Assembly: GCA_030674185.1 (NCBI GenBank)
Contig: CM060312.1
Coordinates: 60,991,078-61,055,077 of the forward strand
Reading direction: 5' to 3'
Length of the DNA stretch: 64,000 nt
From: Monoplex corrugatus
Lineage: Eukaryota > Mollusca > Gastropoda > Littorinimorpha > Ranellidae
Shown here in pieces: positions 46,092 to 59,084 of this stretch. Position numbers and translations under genes: made by a program. The notes under the pieces were generated by a model. That model was not told where the DNA came from, did no database searches, and saw nothing but the letters and a program-made list of their open reading frames with translations. Position 1 is the first letter of the stretch, and every line of letters starts with the position of its first letter.

Positions 46092-47370
46092 TCTCCCCGT
46101 GTGGATGCCGGGGGCTCTTTCAGTATAAATAGTATCCCCACCTTCTGGAAAGTCTGTGCCAGAAATTTCCTCTTTTCTGTCACTCTCTTTGTTTCTCCCT
46201 TGTTTCCTTTGCTTTCTGTCATTTCTTCCTATAACTTTCTGCCTTGCTGGTCCATTCACCTGTATCATCATCATCCTCAAGTGCCTTGCCACATGGTGTT
46301 GGATCTATTTTTATCCCTTGTTGCCTCAAGCACCTCTTCCAAACTCTTTGTCTTCAGCCACACTGCAAGTCCGTCCAATATCTTCTCCGTGGGTCCACCT
46401 GGTGCTCTCTTTCCCTCCAGCTTTCCTGTTGTTACCAGGTGCTCCAATTTCCTCATAAAATGGCCTATAAATGTTGGTTGTCTTTTCCTAGTCTTCCTTA
46501 TGATTGGTCTTCTTGTGTATGCCTCCATCAAGACTATCTTGTTCGTTTTCTTTTCTGTCCATGGAACTCTCAACATTCTTCTTAGAAACCACATCTCGGC
46601 TGCCTCAATCTTGTTCTGGCTTTGTTTCTTGACTGTCCACGCCTCACAACCGTACAACATTATCGGTTCTATATAACATTTAAGAACTCTCTTCCTGATG
46701 TTAATTGATAGGTATTTGTTGGTAAGAATGCTTTCATCTTCTTGAATGCTGTTTTGGTTTGGCCGATTCTGCTGGCTATTTCTGATGTGCATCTGCCTTC
46801 TGGTGAAATGATCGTTCCAGGTATTTTAAACGTATCAACGTGTCTCAAGGTTGTGCCGTTTGCTGTTATTTTGCATGAGGGTATTTCATGTTTTTTACTG
46901 ATCACCATGACTTCAGTCTTCTTGCTGCTCAGTTCCAACCCCTTACCTTTGCTTTCTATTTCTAGTATATTCACAAGGTTTTGTAGGTCCCTTTCATTTT
47001 CATTCACCTGTATGCGTTCGATAAAGTCTTACGTACTTTCTCTTAGAATTGATAATTGGATACATGTATTAAGTGCGTTTTTGGCTCTCGGGAAATGAGG
47101 TATGCAGAAGCAGTTTAAGGTAGTTTTGGCTCGTTATTATGTATCTTTTAGTGCCATCAATATGTTCAAATTTGTATTCAGGTATGCTATTTTTAAATCC
47201 CCTGTGCGATAAATTGGACGGAATGGTCAACGCCAGGGGCATCTCCTTAGACTATGTGCGTGAATGCATTGATATGTGTACTTCATTTTCTTTTTCCTTT
47301 TTTTTAAGTATTGATTATGTCTTGAAATGGTTATAGCCTTGGTATAGCTTTACGCAGTCAGCTGGGCTCA
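46092..47370 (+). repeat. Third copy of the inverted-repeat outer flank
   Basis: Collinear with the reverse complement of 61150-59500 once the insertions on both sides are removed. Landmarks are CCCACCTTCTG, TTTCCTCTTTTCTGTCACTC, CATTCACCTGTAT, CGATAAAGTC, TTTTTAAATCCC and TTTACGCAGTC. It stops at about 47370, where the other copies continue toward the satellite. Confidence 0.8.
46266..47000 (-). mobile_element. ATG-tailed LINE 3' fragment with 13-bp TSD
   Basis: The same polymerase C-terminus as at 39326-40085 (LLYGCEAW-like MLYGCEAWTVKKQSQNK, LRRMLRVPWTEKK, LEGKRAPGGPTEK), with one frameshift near 46735. CATTCACCTGTAT flanks it (46253-46265 and 47001-47013). The uninterrupted site exists at about 59860, so the insertion is defined to the base. 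Confidence 0.9.
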
Positions 47371-47399
47371 AAACAAAAATAACGATAACGATATGTAGT

Positions 47400-48000
47400 A
47401 TATTCAAAGAAGACGACGCTGACGTGAAGCCAGAAGCCCTGAAGACCAGAGAAGCATTTTCTCAACCTGCCTCATGAGAAAAAAGCAGAGCGTTGCCACG
47501 TGCATCGGCACCCATAACAGACTCTTGACGGTGCAGATGTAAGACCTGAACACCAGGACGAGGGATGTCAGGGATAAAACTTCATTCATTCACGTAAAAA
47601 CAAAACAAAATAAAACAAACTTCAACGAACAAAAGAAGTCCATGTTCATCACATCGAAAGAGAATACACTTTAGTCTCGTTCAAAGCGAGACAATTCCTG
47701 CGCCTCTCCCACAAATTAACTTACAAGGGTTACTCCCCTTACCACTATAAAAACCACATTCACCGACGACTGGATTTTTATTTCATTCATAAAATTATAA
47801 ATCTTCAGTGGCCGGTTATCCAAAACAGAATCGTAATATATTACTAGCTGAGTCAGCTGGTGAGGTTGCATTCTGGTCAGATAACTAACCCAGTTTTTTT
47901 TCTCCTGTTGATATATGTGACTCTGGTCTGATGTTGTTTCTGCAATTTCTCTGATCCTGGAGTTTCTGATCACACCCTGTCTGGTTTTATAGACAGCTCT
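47400..48000 (-). mobile_element. Possible LINE C-terminal debris
   Basis: The - strand frame at 47973-47716 reads IRNSRIREIAETTSDQSHI and WVSYLTRMQPHQL, which resembles the thumb region (GH-x-x-R-M) of LINE polymerases. Evidence is weak. The remainder is unclassified. Confidence 0.35.
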
Positions 48001-48009
48001 TTTCAGACA

Positions 48010-50154
48010 GTGGGCCTCACAGTTGGTTATTTATTGACAGTGTACCTCACAGTGGTTATTTATTGACAGTGTATCTCACAGTGGTTATTTATTGACAGTG
48101 TATCTCACAGTGGGTATTTATTGACAGTGTATCTCACAGTGGTTATTTATTGACAGTGTATCTCACAGTGGGTATTTTATTGACAGTGATATCTCACAGT
48201 GGGTATTTATTGACAGTGTATCTCACAGTGGGTATTTATTGACAGTGTACCTCACAGTGGTTATTTATTGACAGTGTATCTCACAGTGGTTATTTATTGA
48301 CAGTGTATCTCACAGTGGTTATTTATTGACAGTGTATCTCACAGTGGTTATTTATTGACAGTGTATCTCACAGTGGTTATTTATTGACAGTGTATCTCAC
48401 AGTGGTTGTTTATTGACAGTGTATCTCACAGTGGTTGTTTATTGACAGTGTACCTCAGTGGTTATTTATTGACAGTGTACCTCACAGTGGTTATTTATTG
48501 ACAGTGTATCTCACAGTGGTTATTTATTGACAGTGTATCTCACAATGGTTATTTATTGACAGTGTACCTCACAGTGGTTATTTATTAACAGTGTACCTCA
48601 CAGTGGTTATTTATTGACAGTGTACCTCACAGTGGTTATTTATTGACAGTGTATCTCACAGTGGTTATTTATTGACAGTGTATCTCACAATGGTTATTTA
48701 TTGACAGTGTATCTCACAGTGGTTATTTATTGACAGTGTATCTCACTGTGGTTGTTTATTGACAGTGTATCTCACAGTGGTTATTTATTGATAGTGTATC
48801 TCACAGTGGTTGTTTATTGATAGTGTATCTCACAGTGGTTGTTTATTGATAGTGTATCTCACAGTGGTTGTTTATTGACAGTGTATCTCACTGTGGTTGT
48901 TTATTGACAGTGTATCTCACTGTGGTTGTTTATTGATAGTGTATCTCACAATGGTTTTTATTGACAGTGTATCTCACAGTGGTTGTTTATTGACAGTGTA
49001 TCTCACAGTGCTTATTTATTGACAGTGTATCTCACAGTGGGTATTTATTGACAGTGTATCTCACAGTGGTTATTTATTGACAGTGTATCTCACAGTGGTT
49101 ATTTATTGACAGTGTATCTCACAGTGCTTATTTATTATCAGTGTATCTCACAGTGGTTATTTATTGACAGTGTATCTCACAGTGCTTATTTATTGACAGT
49201 GTATCTCACAGTGGTTATTTATTGACAGTGTATCTCACAGTGCTTATTTATTGACAGTGTATCTCACAGTGGTTGTTTATTGACAGTGTATCTCACAGTG
49301 CTTATTTATTGACAGTGTATCTCACAGTGCTTATTTATTGACAGTGTATCTCACAGTGATTATTTATTGACAGTGTATCTCACAGTGGTTGTTTATTGAC
49401 AGTGTATCTCACAGTGCTTATTTATTGACAGTGTATCTCACTGTTGTTGTTTATTGACAGTGTATCTCACAGTGATTATTTATTGACAGTGTATCTCACA
49501 GTGATTATTTATTGACAGTGTATCTCACAGTGGTATTTATTGACAGTGTATCTCACAGTGATTATTTATTGACAGTGTATCTCACAGTGATTATTTATTG
49601 ACAGGGTATCTCACAGTGGTTATTTATTGACAGTGTATCTCACAATGGTTATATATTGACAGTGTACCTCACAGTGGTTATTTATTGACAGTGTATCTCA
49701 CAGTGCTTATTTATTGACAGTGTATCTTACAGTGGTTATTTATTGACAAGTATCCCACGGTGGTTATTTATTGACAATGTATCTCACAGTGGTTATTTAT
49801 TGACAGTCTATCTCACAGTGGTTATTTATGGACAGTGTATTTCACTGTGGTTATTTGACAGTGTATTTCACAGTGGTTATTTATTGACAGTGTATTTCAC
49901 AGTGGTTATTTATTGACAGTGTATCTCACAGTGGTTATTAATTGACAGTGTATGTCACAGTTGGTTATTTTTGACAGTGTATCTCACAGTGATTATTTAT
50001 TGACAGTATATCTCACAGTGGTTATTTATTAACATTGTATGTCACAGTTGGTTATTTATTGACAGTGTGTCTCACAGTGGTTATTTATTGACAGTGTGTC
50101 TCACAGTAGATAGTTATTGACAGTATATCAAACAGTGGTTATTTATTGACAGCG
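48010..50154 (-). repeat. 29-bp satellite, right arm part 1
   Basis: The reverse complement of the left-arm satellite: GTGGTTATTTATTGACAGTG and TATCTCACA repeat for about 74 units. The 43-bp variant is nearly absent here, unlike the left arm. Confidence 0.95.
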
Positions 50155-50166
50155 CATCTCACAGTT

Positions 50167-50411
50167 CAAATTCCAAACTCGAGTTTGGACACAACAAACG
50201 GATACGAGTTTCGCTCACGGCTGCCTCGATTCCCTCTCAGCAGTAACACAGTCAGTCGCTGATGAGGCCGGGTTACAGCGACAGCGCTACGACACAAGTA
50301 AGTGTAAACAACAAAAACAATGGTGCATACATACGTGTAGGTGGTATAAGATAATGACTAATGGATTTAGTAAAACCTACGTGGCGGACTGCTATAATTT
50401 GTCAAAATGGT
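50167..50411. mobile_element. 245-bp insertion with 12-bp target duplication
   Basis: Unique sequence breaks the satellite and is flanked by CATCTCACAGTT at 50155-50166 and 50412-50423. It starts at a CTCGAG palindrome region and contains GTCGCTG...CAGCGAC, a 7-bp perfect stem. No convincing RNA polymerase III boxes, no ORF and no terminal inverted repeats were found. It is probably a short non-autonomous retroposon of unknown family. Confidence 0.75.
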
Positions 50412-50423
50412 CATCTCACAGTT

Positions 50424-52321
50424 GGTTATTTATTGATAGTGTATGTCACACTTGGCTATTTACTGACAGTGTATGTCATGGTGGCTATTTATTGAGAGTG
50501 TATCTCACAGTGGTTATGTATTGAGACAGTGTTATATTCACAGTGTATTATTGTACAGCTTTCTCAGACAGTGTATCACATAGTGGTTATTTATTGACAG
50601 CTCTTCTCAGCGGTGTATCCACAGTGGTTATTTATTGACAGCTCTTCTCATACAATGTGCCTCACAGTGGTTATTTATTGACAGTTATATCTACAGTGTT
50701 ATTCATTGACAGTTATCTCACACAGTGCATCTCACGTGGTTATTTATTGACAGCCCTTCTCAGACATGCATCTCACAGTGGTTATTTATTGACAGCCCTT
50801 CTCAGACATGCATCTCACAGTGGTTATTTATTGACAGCCTTCTCAGACATGCATCTCACAGTGGTTATTTATTGACAGCCCTTCTCAGACATGCATCTCA
50901 CAGTGGTTATTTATTGACAGCCCTTCTCAGACATGCATCTCACAGTGGTTATTTATTGACAGCCCTTCTCAGACATGCATCTCACAGTGAATATTTATTG
51001 ACAGCCCTTCTCAGACATGCATCTCACAGTGGTTATTTATTGACAGCCCTTCTCAGACATGCATCTCACAGTGGTTATTTATTGACAGCCCTTCTCAGAC
51101 GATGTATCTCACAGTGGTTATTTATTGGCAGCTCTCTCAGACCGATGTATCTCACAGTGGTTATTTATTGACAGTGTATCTCACAGTGGTTATTTATTGA
51201 CAGGTATCTCACAGTGGTTTTACTGACAGGATCTCACAGGTGGTTATTTATTGACAGCTCTCTTGGACATGTATCTCACAGTGGTTATTCATTGACATGT
51301 ATCTCACAGTGGTTGTTTATTGACAGTGTATCTCACAGTGGTTATTTATTGACAGTGTATCTCACTGTGGTTGTTTATTGACAGTGTTCTCACTGTGGTT
51401 GTTTATTGACAGTGTATCTCACAGTGGTTATTTATTGATAGTGTATCTCACAGTGGTTGTTTATTGACAGTGTATCTCACAGTGGTTGTTTATTGACAGT
51501 GTATCTCACAGTGGTTGTTTATTGACAGTGTATCTCACAGTGGTTGTTTATTGACAGTGTATCTCACAGTGGTTGTTTATTGACAGTGTATCTCACTGTG
51601 GTTGTTTATTGATGGTGTATCTCACAGTGGTTGTTTATTGATAGTGTATCTCACAGTGATTATTTATTGATAGTGTATCTCACAGTGGTTGTTTATTGAC
51701 AGTGTATCTCACAGTGGTTGTTTATTGACAGTGTATCTCACAGTGATTGTTTATTGACAGTGTATCTCACAGTGATTATTTATTGATAGTGTATCTCACA
51801 GTGGTTGTTTATTGACAGTGTATCTCACAGTGGTTGTTTATTGACAGTGTATCTCACAGTGGTTTATTGACAGTGTATCTCACAGTGGTTGTTTATTGAT
51901 AGTGTATCTCACAGTGGTTGTTTATTGATAGTGTATCTCACAGTGGTTGTTTATTGACAGTGTATCTCACTGTGGTTGTTTATTGACAGTGTATCTCACT
52001 GTGGTTGTTTATTGACAGTGTATCTCACAGTTGTTGTTTATTGATAGTGTATCTCACAGTGGTTGTTTATTGACAGTGTATCTCACTGTGGTTGTTTATT
52101 GACAGTGTATCTCACTGTGGTTGTTTATTGACAGTGTATCTCACTGTGGTTGTTTATTGATAGTGTATCTCACAGTGGTTGTTTATTGACAGTGTATCTC
52201 ACTGTGGTTGTTTATTGACAGTGTATCTCACTGTGGTTGTTTATTGACAGTGTATCTCACTGTGGTTGTTTATTGACAGTGTATCACACAGTGGTTGTTT
52301 ACTGACAGCGTATCTCACAGT
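50424..52321 (-). repeat. 29/42-bp satellite, right arm part 2
   Basis: Same satellite. A block at 50740-51110 uses a longer unit with CAGCCCTTCTCAGACATG, the counterpart of the left arm's 43-bp form. The rest is 29-bp units with TTGTTTATTGACAG and CACTGTGG variants. Confidence 0.95.
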
Positions 52322-55300
52322 AGCAGTTCCGCCGGGCTTATATCTAAGCCATGCGAGCAGACTAGGAGCTGGACTTAATTGTCAGAGGCTATTGGAGACG
52401 CGCGCCGTGAGGGGCATTTCATAGACAATGGGAGCTTGTACCCATTGCCACCCCTCGGCTATGACAACCTTGGAGGGGTGTAGGCGGGTTACTGGCGCCT
52501 GAAAACCAGTGCTTTGGGTAGATGGGGCTCATCAGTCTGGGAAGACAGCTCATCTAAGAGAAGGAAACCTCCGCTGCCTTGCGGCCATACCCACTCATAG
52601 GAAAGGCTTCGGGAGTCAACCCTGAGGAAAAATCCGGAGTCGGAGTCCCTAAGGCAGTTCGCCGTTGTCTACAACCTCGTTCTGGCAACTCCTGCGTCGC
52701 CCCTGGTACCAAGCGTACAGGCTTCCGTCTTTCCCCTGGATTCTACTAGTGGCGAGGAGAGGGGGGATCTGCTGCATGGGCAACAGCTCGTCCTCCATAT
52801 TCACTTGCCCAGGCCTGCACCTGGAGAGATCACTCCAGCTTCGCTGGTAACACAGCATCGACACAACACGGAGAGTAGCAGATACCGGTTTTAAGCCTAG
52901 GCTTTTTTGGCGTAGAGCCGGGCGCCAGGGATTACTCTCGATGGTGGGAGGAATCTTCGCATTCCATTAGGTAGCTACCGCCCGCCTCAAGCTGGGCAGC
53001 CCCCAGTCAGTAAGGTGTTACCCCGCCACAACCTGTTTGCTCCAATGGGTGCTTGGAGCTTAGAGGAAACTCGACAGGCAGGTTGTAAATACCAGGCACC
53101 AGGCAACACAAAGAAGAAAAAGAAGATGCCAGCTCTTCTGATATCAAGCTGGAATGTAAGGACAATGTGTCCTGGATTTGACAGCGACCTACAGCTGTTA
53201 GACGACACACGGAAGACGGCCGTGATAGACAGGGAGCTTCAGCGACTCAACGTCGACATCGCTGCATTACAGGAGATAAGGCTACCTGGGGACGGATCAC
53301 TGCGTGAGAAGAATTACACGTTCTACTGGCAGGGGAAGAACCCAGAGGAGCCACGTATTCATGGTGTGGGCTTCGCTGTAAAGAACTCCCTCCTAGCAAC
53401 CGTAGAGCTCCCCACGGAGGTACGGAGAGACTGCTCACTCTGAAAATGACGACAGTTCAGGCACAGTCAACTTCATCTGTGCCTATGCCCCAACATTAAG
53501 CTCCTCACCCGACGTCAAGGACCAGTTCTATGAGGCCCTGGATGCTGTTGTCAGAGGAGTTCCCAGCAAGGAAGGTCTCTTCATATTGGGAGACCTGAAC
53601 GCACGCGTAGGTGCTGATTTTGAGGCCTGGCCAACCAGCATTGGACATCATGGTGTTGGGAAGCAAAATGAGAACGGTCAAAGACTCCTGGAACTTTGCT
53701 CTTACCACAAGCTGGCCATCACCAACACCTTCTTCAACAATAAGGAGAAGCACAAGGTGTCATGGCGCCACCCCAGATCCCACCACTGGTATCAGCTCGA
53801 CCTCATCTTAACAAGGAGGTCGGACCTTAACAACGTCCTCAACACGAGGAGTTTCCACAGCGCTGATTGCGACACAGATCACACCCTGGTGCGCAGCAAG
53901 ATCAAGATTCTACCCAGAAGACTGCACCACTCAAAGAAGAAAGGTCACCCAAGGATTAATGCCTGTCGCACGTCCGATCTGACCAAGGCCGGGGAGTTTG
54001 TAGAAACCCTGAATGAAGCGCTCAAGAGTGGCTCAGAGATCCAAAACGCTGAGGAAAAGTGGAATCACGTGAGGGACACAATCTATCAGTCCGCCCTGAG
54101 TATATTTGGGAAAAAAGAACGAAAGAATCCCGACTGGTTTGAGGCAAACTGGCAGGAAATGGAACCAGTGGTGGAAGCGAAACGCAAGGCTTTACTTGCG
54201 TATAAAAACAACAATACCCAAACTACTCATGACGCTTACAGAGCTGCCCGCAGCAAGGCCCAACAAACTGCTCGGCGATGCGCCAACGACTATTGGCTAC
54301 AGTTAAGCGCAAGTATTCAACAGTCTGCAGATTCAGGCAACACTGGCAGCATGTACGCTGGCATCAAACAAGCGACTAGTCCAGCAGCCTCCAAGTCAGC
54401 TCCCCTTAAGTCCAAAGCAGGAGAGAGCATCACAGACTCAGCAAAGCTGATGGAGAGATGGGTAGAGCACTACCTGGAGCTGTACTCCACGCAGAACTCT
54501 GTCACCAATGCTGCCCTGAATGCCATTGAGGACTTGCCTGTCATGGAGGAGTTGGATGCTGAGCCAAGCCTTGAAGAACTAAGCAAGGCGATTGACGGTT
54601 TGGCGACGGGAAAAGCCCCTGGTGAAGACGGAATACCTCCAGAGGTCATCAAGTGCGGGAAGCCCGTTTTTCTCAACGAGTTGCATGAACTTTTGTGCTT
54701 ATGCTGGAAGGAAGGCTTCATTCCGAGAGACATGAGAGACGCCAGGATAGTGACTCTATATAAGAACAAGGGCGACCGCAGTGACTGTAATAATTATCGC
54801 AGAATCTCTCTCCTCAGCATTGTTGGGAAAGCATTCGCCAGAGTCGTCTTAAACCGTCTTCAGAGGCTGGCAGCTCGCATCTACCCTGAGTCCTAGTGCG
54901 GCTTTAGGGCCGGAAGATCGACCATCGACATGATCTTCTCTGTTCGGCAACTACAGGAAAAGTGCCGTGAGCAGCACATGCCCCTTTGCCTCGCCTTCAT
55001 TGATCTCACGAAAGCGTTCGACCTGGTCAGTTGGAGTGGTCTTTTCAAGCTTTGGAAGAAAATCGGCTGCCCCCCAAGACTATCAGCTGTCATCGAGTCT
55101 TTTCACGAGGATATGCATAGCACTGTGTGCTATAATGGTGCCACATCAGAGCCTTTTAGAATCAGCAGCGGAGTGAAACAGGGATGTGTTTGGCCCCAAC
55201 TCTGTTCGGGATCTTCTTCTCGATGTTGCTGACCTATGCCTTCTGCAGATCTGAAGAAGGGGTATATCTTCATACAAGGACCGATGGAAAGCTCTTCAAC

Positions 55301-56331
55301 ATTGCCAGGCTTCGTTCCAAAACTAAGGTGGAAAAGAAGACCACCAGAGAAGCTCTCTTCGCAGATGATGCTGCGCTGGCTTCCCACAGTGAACAAGATC
55401 TCCAGAGGCTCGTTGATCGCTTCGCCCACGCTTGCAGAGAGTTTGGTCTCACAATCAGCTTGAAGAAAACTGAGATCTTAGGCCAAGGCTGTGAAGAACC
55501 ACCATCTCTACACATTGGAGACTACGATCTCAATACTGTCCACCAAGTTCAGTACTTGGGGTCCACCATAAGTGACAACCTCTCTCTGGACGCTGAAATC
55601 GGCGCCAGAATTGCAAAGGCCTCATCTGTTATGGCTAAACTGAACAAGCGGGTCTGGTCCAACAGAAGTCTCACCAAAATGCAGGTGTACAGAGCATGTG
55701 TGTTGAGCACACTTCTCTACTCAAATGAAGCCTGGACCACATATGCCAGCCAAGAAAAGAGGCTCAACATTTTCCATCTCCGCTGCTTGCGACGCATCCT
55801 CGGCATCCAATGGCAAGACAAGGTGACCAACACAGAGGTCCTCCGTCGTGCGGGCCTATAGACCATCTAAGCCAACGGCGACTACGCTGGCTTGGCCATG
55901 TGCGTCGAATGGAGGATGGACGCATACCAAAAGACATTCTCTACGGCGAACTGGCAAACCGTAAGCGAACTCCAGGACGCCCACAGCTACGCTTTGTAGA
56001 CGCATGCAAAAGGGACCTTAGAAGCTCAGGGATTGATCCAGGCTCTTGGGAGACTCTGGCGGAAGACAGGGCACCGTGGCGGACAGCCGTTCAGCAAGGC
56101 GTTGTGAATGCGGAGAGGAGGAGAGCAGAAAGCGCAGATGAGAAAAGGGCTCTTCGCAAGCAACGTTCCAGAAACCAGACAATAGCGACTCATTTTGTAT
56201 GTGGCAGATGTGACAGAGATTGCCACTCAAGAATCGGCCTGCACAGCCACAACAGAAAGTGCACGTCATGACCACAACGCCTCCTGGTGCAGACTATCAT
56301 CTCCTGAGATGTAAAGAGGCCAACGACGACG
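52322..56331 (+). mobile_element. Nearly full-length non-LTR retrotransposon in satellite
   Basis: The 4.0-kb element is flanked by ATCTCACAGT (52312-52321 and 56332-56341), a 10-bp target duplication made of satellite sequence. It has about 800 bases of GC-rich 5' UTR, one long ORF with endonuclease and polymerase, and a 60-base 3' UTR ending in ACGACGACG. The base composition is clearly different from the AT-rich host satellite. Confidence 0.92.
53126..56271 (+). pseudogene. LINE endonuclease-reverse transcriptase (broken ORF2)
   Basis: The APE-like endonuclease opens with SSWNVRTMCPG and ALQEIRLPGDGSL. After a frameshift near 53443 come FILGDLNARVG and DTDHTLV. Polymerase blocks are ATGKAPGEDGIPPEV, YRRISLLSIVGKAFARV, then a TAG at 54894, FIDLTKAFDLVSW, SGVKQGC, a frameshift near 55190, and ALFADDAALASHS, the FADD catalytic motif. 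QYLGSTISDN and RRILGIQW lead to a TAG at 55859, then RLRWLGHVRRM, GRPQLRFVDACKRD and a terminal finger CGRCDRDCHSRIGLHSHNRK. Five breaks at most in over 1000 codons suggest a fairly recent death. It supplies target nicking and reverse transcription in intact relatives. I leave the clade open. Confidence 0.88.
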
Positions 56332-57912
56332 ATCTCACAGTGGTTATTTATTGACAGTGTATAGATTTCACAGTGGTTATTTATTGACAACTCTTTTCAG
56401 ACAGTTTATCTCACTATGGATTTGCATTGACAGTGTATCTCACAGTGGTTGTTTATTGACAGTGTATCTCACAGTGGTTGTTTATTGACAGTGTATCTCA
56501 CAGTGGTTGTTTTACAGTGACCCGTGGTAATCTTCCACAGTGGGTATTTATTGACAGTGTATCTCACAGTGGTCATTTATTGACAATGTATCTCACAGTG
56601 ATTGTTTATTGACAGTGTATCTCACAGTGGTATTTATTGATAGTGTATCTCACGTGGTTATTTATTGACAGTGTATCTCACGTGGTTGTTTATTGACAGT
56701 GTATCTCACAGTGTATTTGTTGACAGTGTATCTCACAGTGGGTATTTATTGACAGTGTATCTACAGTGGTTGTTTATTGACAGTGTATCTCACAGTGGTT
56801 ATTTATTGACAGTGTATCTCACAGTGGTTGTTTATTGACAGTGTATCTCACAGTGGGTTATTTATTGACAGTGTATCTCACAGTGGTTATTTATTGACAA
56901 TGTATCTCACAGTGGTTGTTTATTGACAGTGTATCTCACATGGTCATTTATTGACAGTGTATCTCACAGTGGTTTTTATTGACAGTGTATCTCACTGTGG
57001 TTGTTTATTGACAGTGTATCTCACAGTGGTCATTTTATTGACAGTGTATCTCACAGTGGTTATTTATTGACAGTGTATCTCACATGGTTTTTATTGACAG
57101 TGTATCTCACTAGTGGTTGATTTATTGACAGTGTATCTCACAGTGATTGTTTATTGACAGTGTATCTCACAGTGGTTGTTTATGACATGATCCATGTGTT
57201 TATGAGTTATCTCACAGTGGTTGTTTATTGACAGTGTATCTCACAGTGATTGTTTATTGACAGTGTATCTCACAGTGATTGTTTATTACAGTGTATCTCA
57301 CGTGGTTGTTTATTGACAGTGTATCTCACAGTGGTTGTTTATTGAAGTGTATCTCACGTGGTTGTTTATTGACAGTGTATCTCACTATGGTTATTTATTG
57401 ACAGTGTATCTCACGTGGTTGTTTATTGACAGTGTATCTCACAGTGGTTTATTATGACAGTGTATCTCACAGTGGTTGTTTATTGACAGTGTATCTCACA
57501 GTGGTTGTTTATTGACAGTGTATCTCACAGTGGTTGTTTATTGACAGTGTATCTCACAGTGATTTTTTTTTTAGTGTATCTCACTGTGGTTGTTTATTGA
57601 CAGTGTATCTCACAGTGGTTGTTTATTGATAGTGTATCTCACTGTGGTTGTTTATTGACAGTGTATCTCACTGTGGTTGTTTATTGACAGTGTATCTCAC
57701 AGTGGTTGTTTATTGACAGTGTATCTCACAGTGATTATATTATGACAGTGTATCTCACAGTGGGTATTTATTGACAGTGTATCTCACAGTGGTTGTTTAT
57801 TGACAGTGTATCTCACTGTGGTTGTTTATTGATAGTGTATCTCACAGTGTTTTTTTTATTGACAGTGTATGTCACAGTGGTTATTTATTGACAACTTCTC
57901 TCAGACAGTATA
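56332..57912 (-). repeat. 29-bp satellite, right arm part 3
   Basis: The satellite continues after the LINE in the same orientation, with more single-base losses (for example CTCACGTGG for CTCACAGTGG). It ends at a TCTCAGACAGTATATCCCACTG unit matching the first left-arm unit near 39290. Confidence 0.95.
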
Positions 57913-58699
57913 TCCCACTGTGGGTATTATTATGTAACTGACAAAAATGAAGATTTTGAATGTATATAATTGACACCAATTGAGATGTTGAATTTACGTA
58001 ATTGACAACAATGGAGATGCTCAATTTATGTAACTGACAACTGTGGAGATTTTGAATGTATGTAACCGAGAACAACGGATGTGCTCAATTTATGTAATTA
58101 ACATTAATGGAGATTTTGAATATATGCAATTGACGACAATAAAGATGCTGAATTTAAGTAATTAACAGCAACAGAGATGCTGAACTGACAGCAATGAGTG
58201 TGTTCAGTTATGTAATTGACAGTAATTGAGATGCTGAATTCACATATTTGACAACAGTGGAGATGTTCAGTTTATGTGAGTGGCAGCAATAATGAGTTTC
58301 TGATATTGACAACAACTGAGATGCTGAATTTATGTGGTGTGTAGGTGCTCAATTTGTGTAACTGACAGCAATAGAGATGCTTCATTTATGGAATTGATAA
58401 CAATGGAGGTTTCCAGTGTATGGAATTGACAACAATGGAAGTGTTCAATGTCTGTGATTGGCACCTGTAGAAGTGCTCAATGCAACAGACTGATTTGCAG
58501 ATGCTCAGTTTTTGTAGTTTGAAGAAAAAGATGCTCAATGCATGAAGTGGATGACTACAGTAAACATAGTCAATTTATGCAGTTGGCAGCAACATATGTG
58601 CTTAAGTCATGTAAGTGTAGTGTAATACTTTGAGGTAACAGTTCTGATGGTCACTTGTAAGTGACAGCAGTGAAGGCGTTGTGTTCGTTGGTTCGTATA

Positions 58700-58736
<37 letters not shown>

Positions 58737-58838
58737 CACACACACAAACGCACGCACACACACACACACACACACACACTTGCAGACACCCGTGCACGCA
58801 CGCGCGCACACACACACATGCACACACGCACACGCACG

Positions 58839-58915
<77 letters not shown>

Positions 58916-59053
58916 TAAACAACTAGTTGTTTCAGAATCATTATTGACAGATCTAGGTTCTAAAGAAGGAAGAAGGTGGGGTTGATAATCTGTAGTGAGT
59001 CTGTGGTAAGTGAGGTATTAGTTGATCAAGGTCCAGGCAGGGACGCTTGCAGA

Positions 59054-59084
<31 letters not shown>

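Noticed and set aside
50167..50411. CTGATGAG as a hammerhead ribozyme core
   Set aside because: The required GAAA core and closing stems are not present at the right distance, so only a simple 7-bp stem is supported.
48010..57912. CACAGTG in every satellite unit, like a V(D)J recombination heptamer
   Set aside because: No ACAAAAACC-like nonamer at 12 or 23 bp spacing. The match is a by-product of the monomer.
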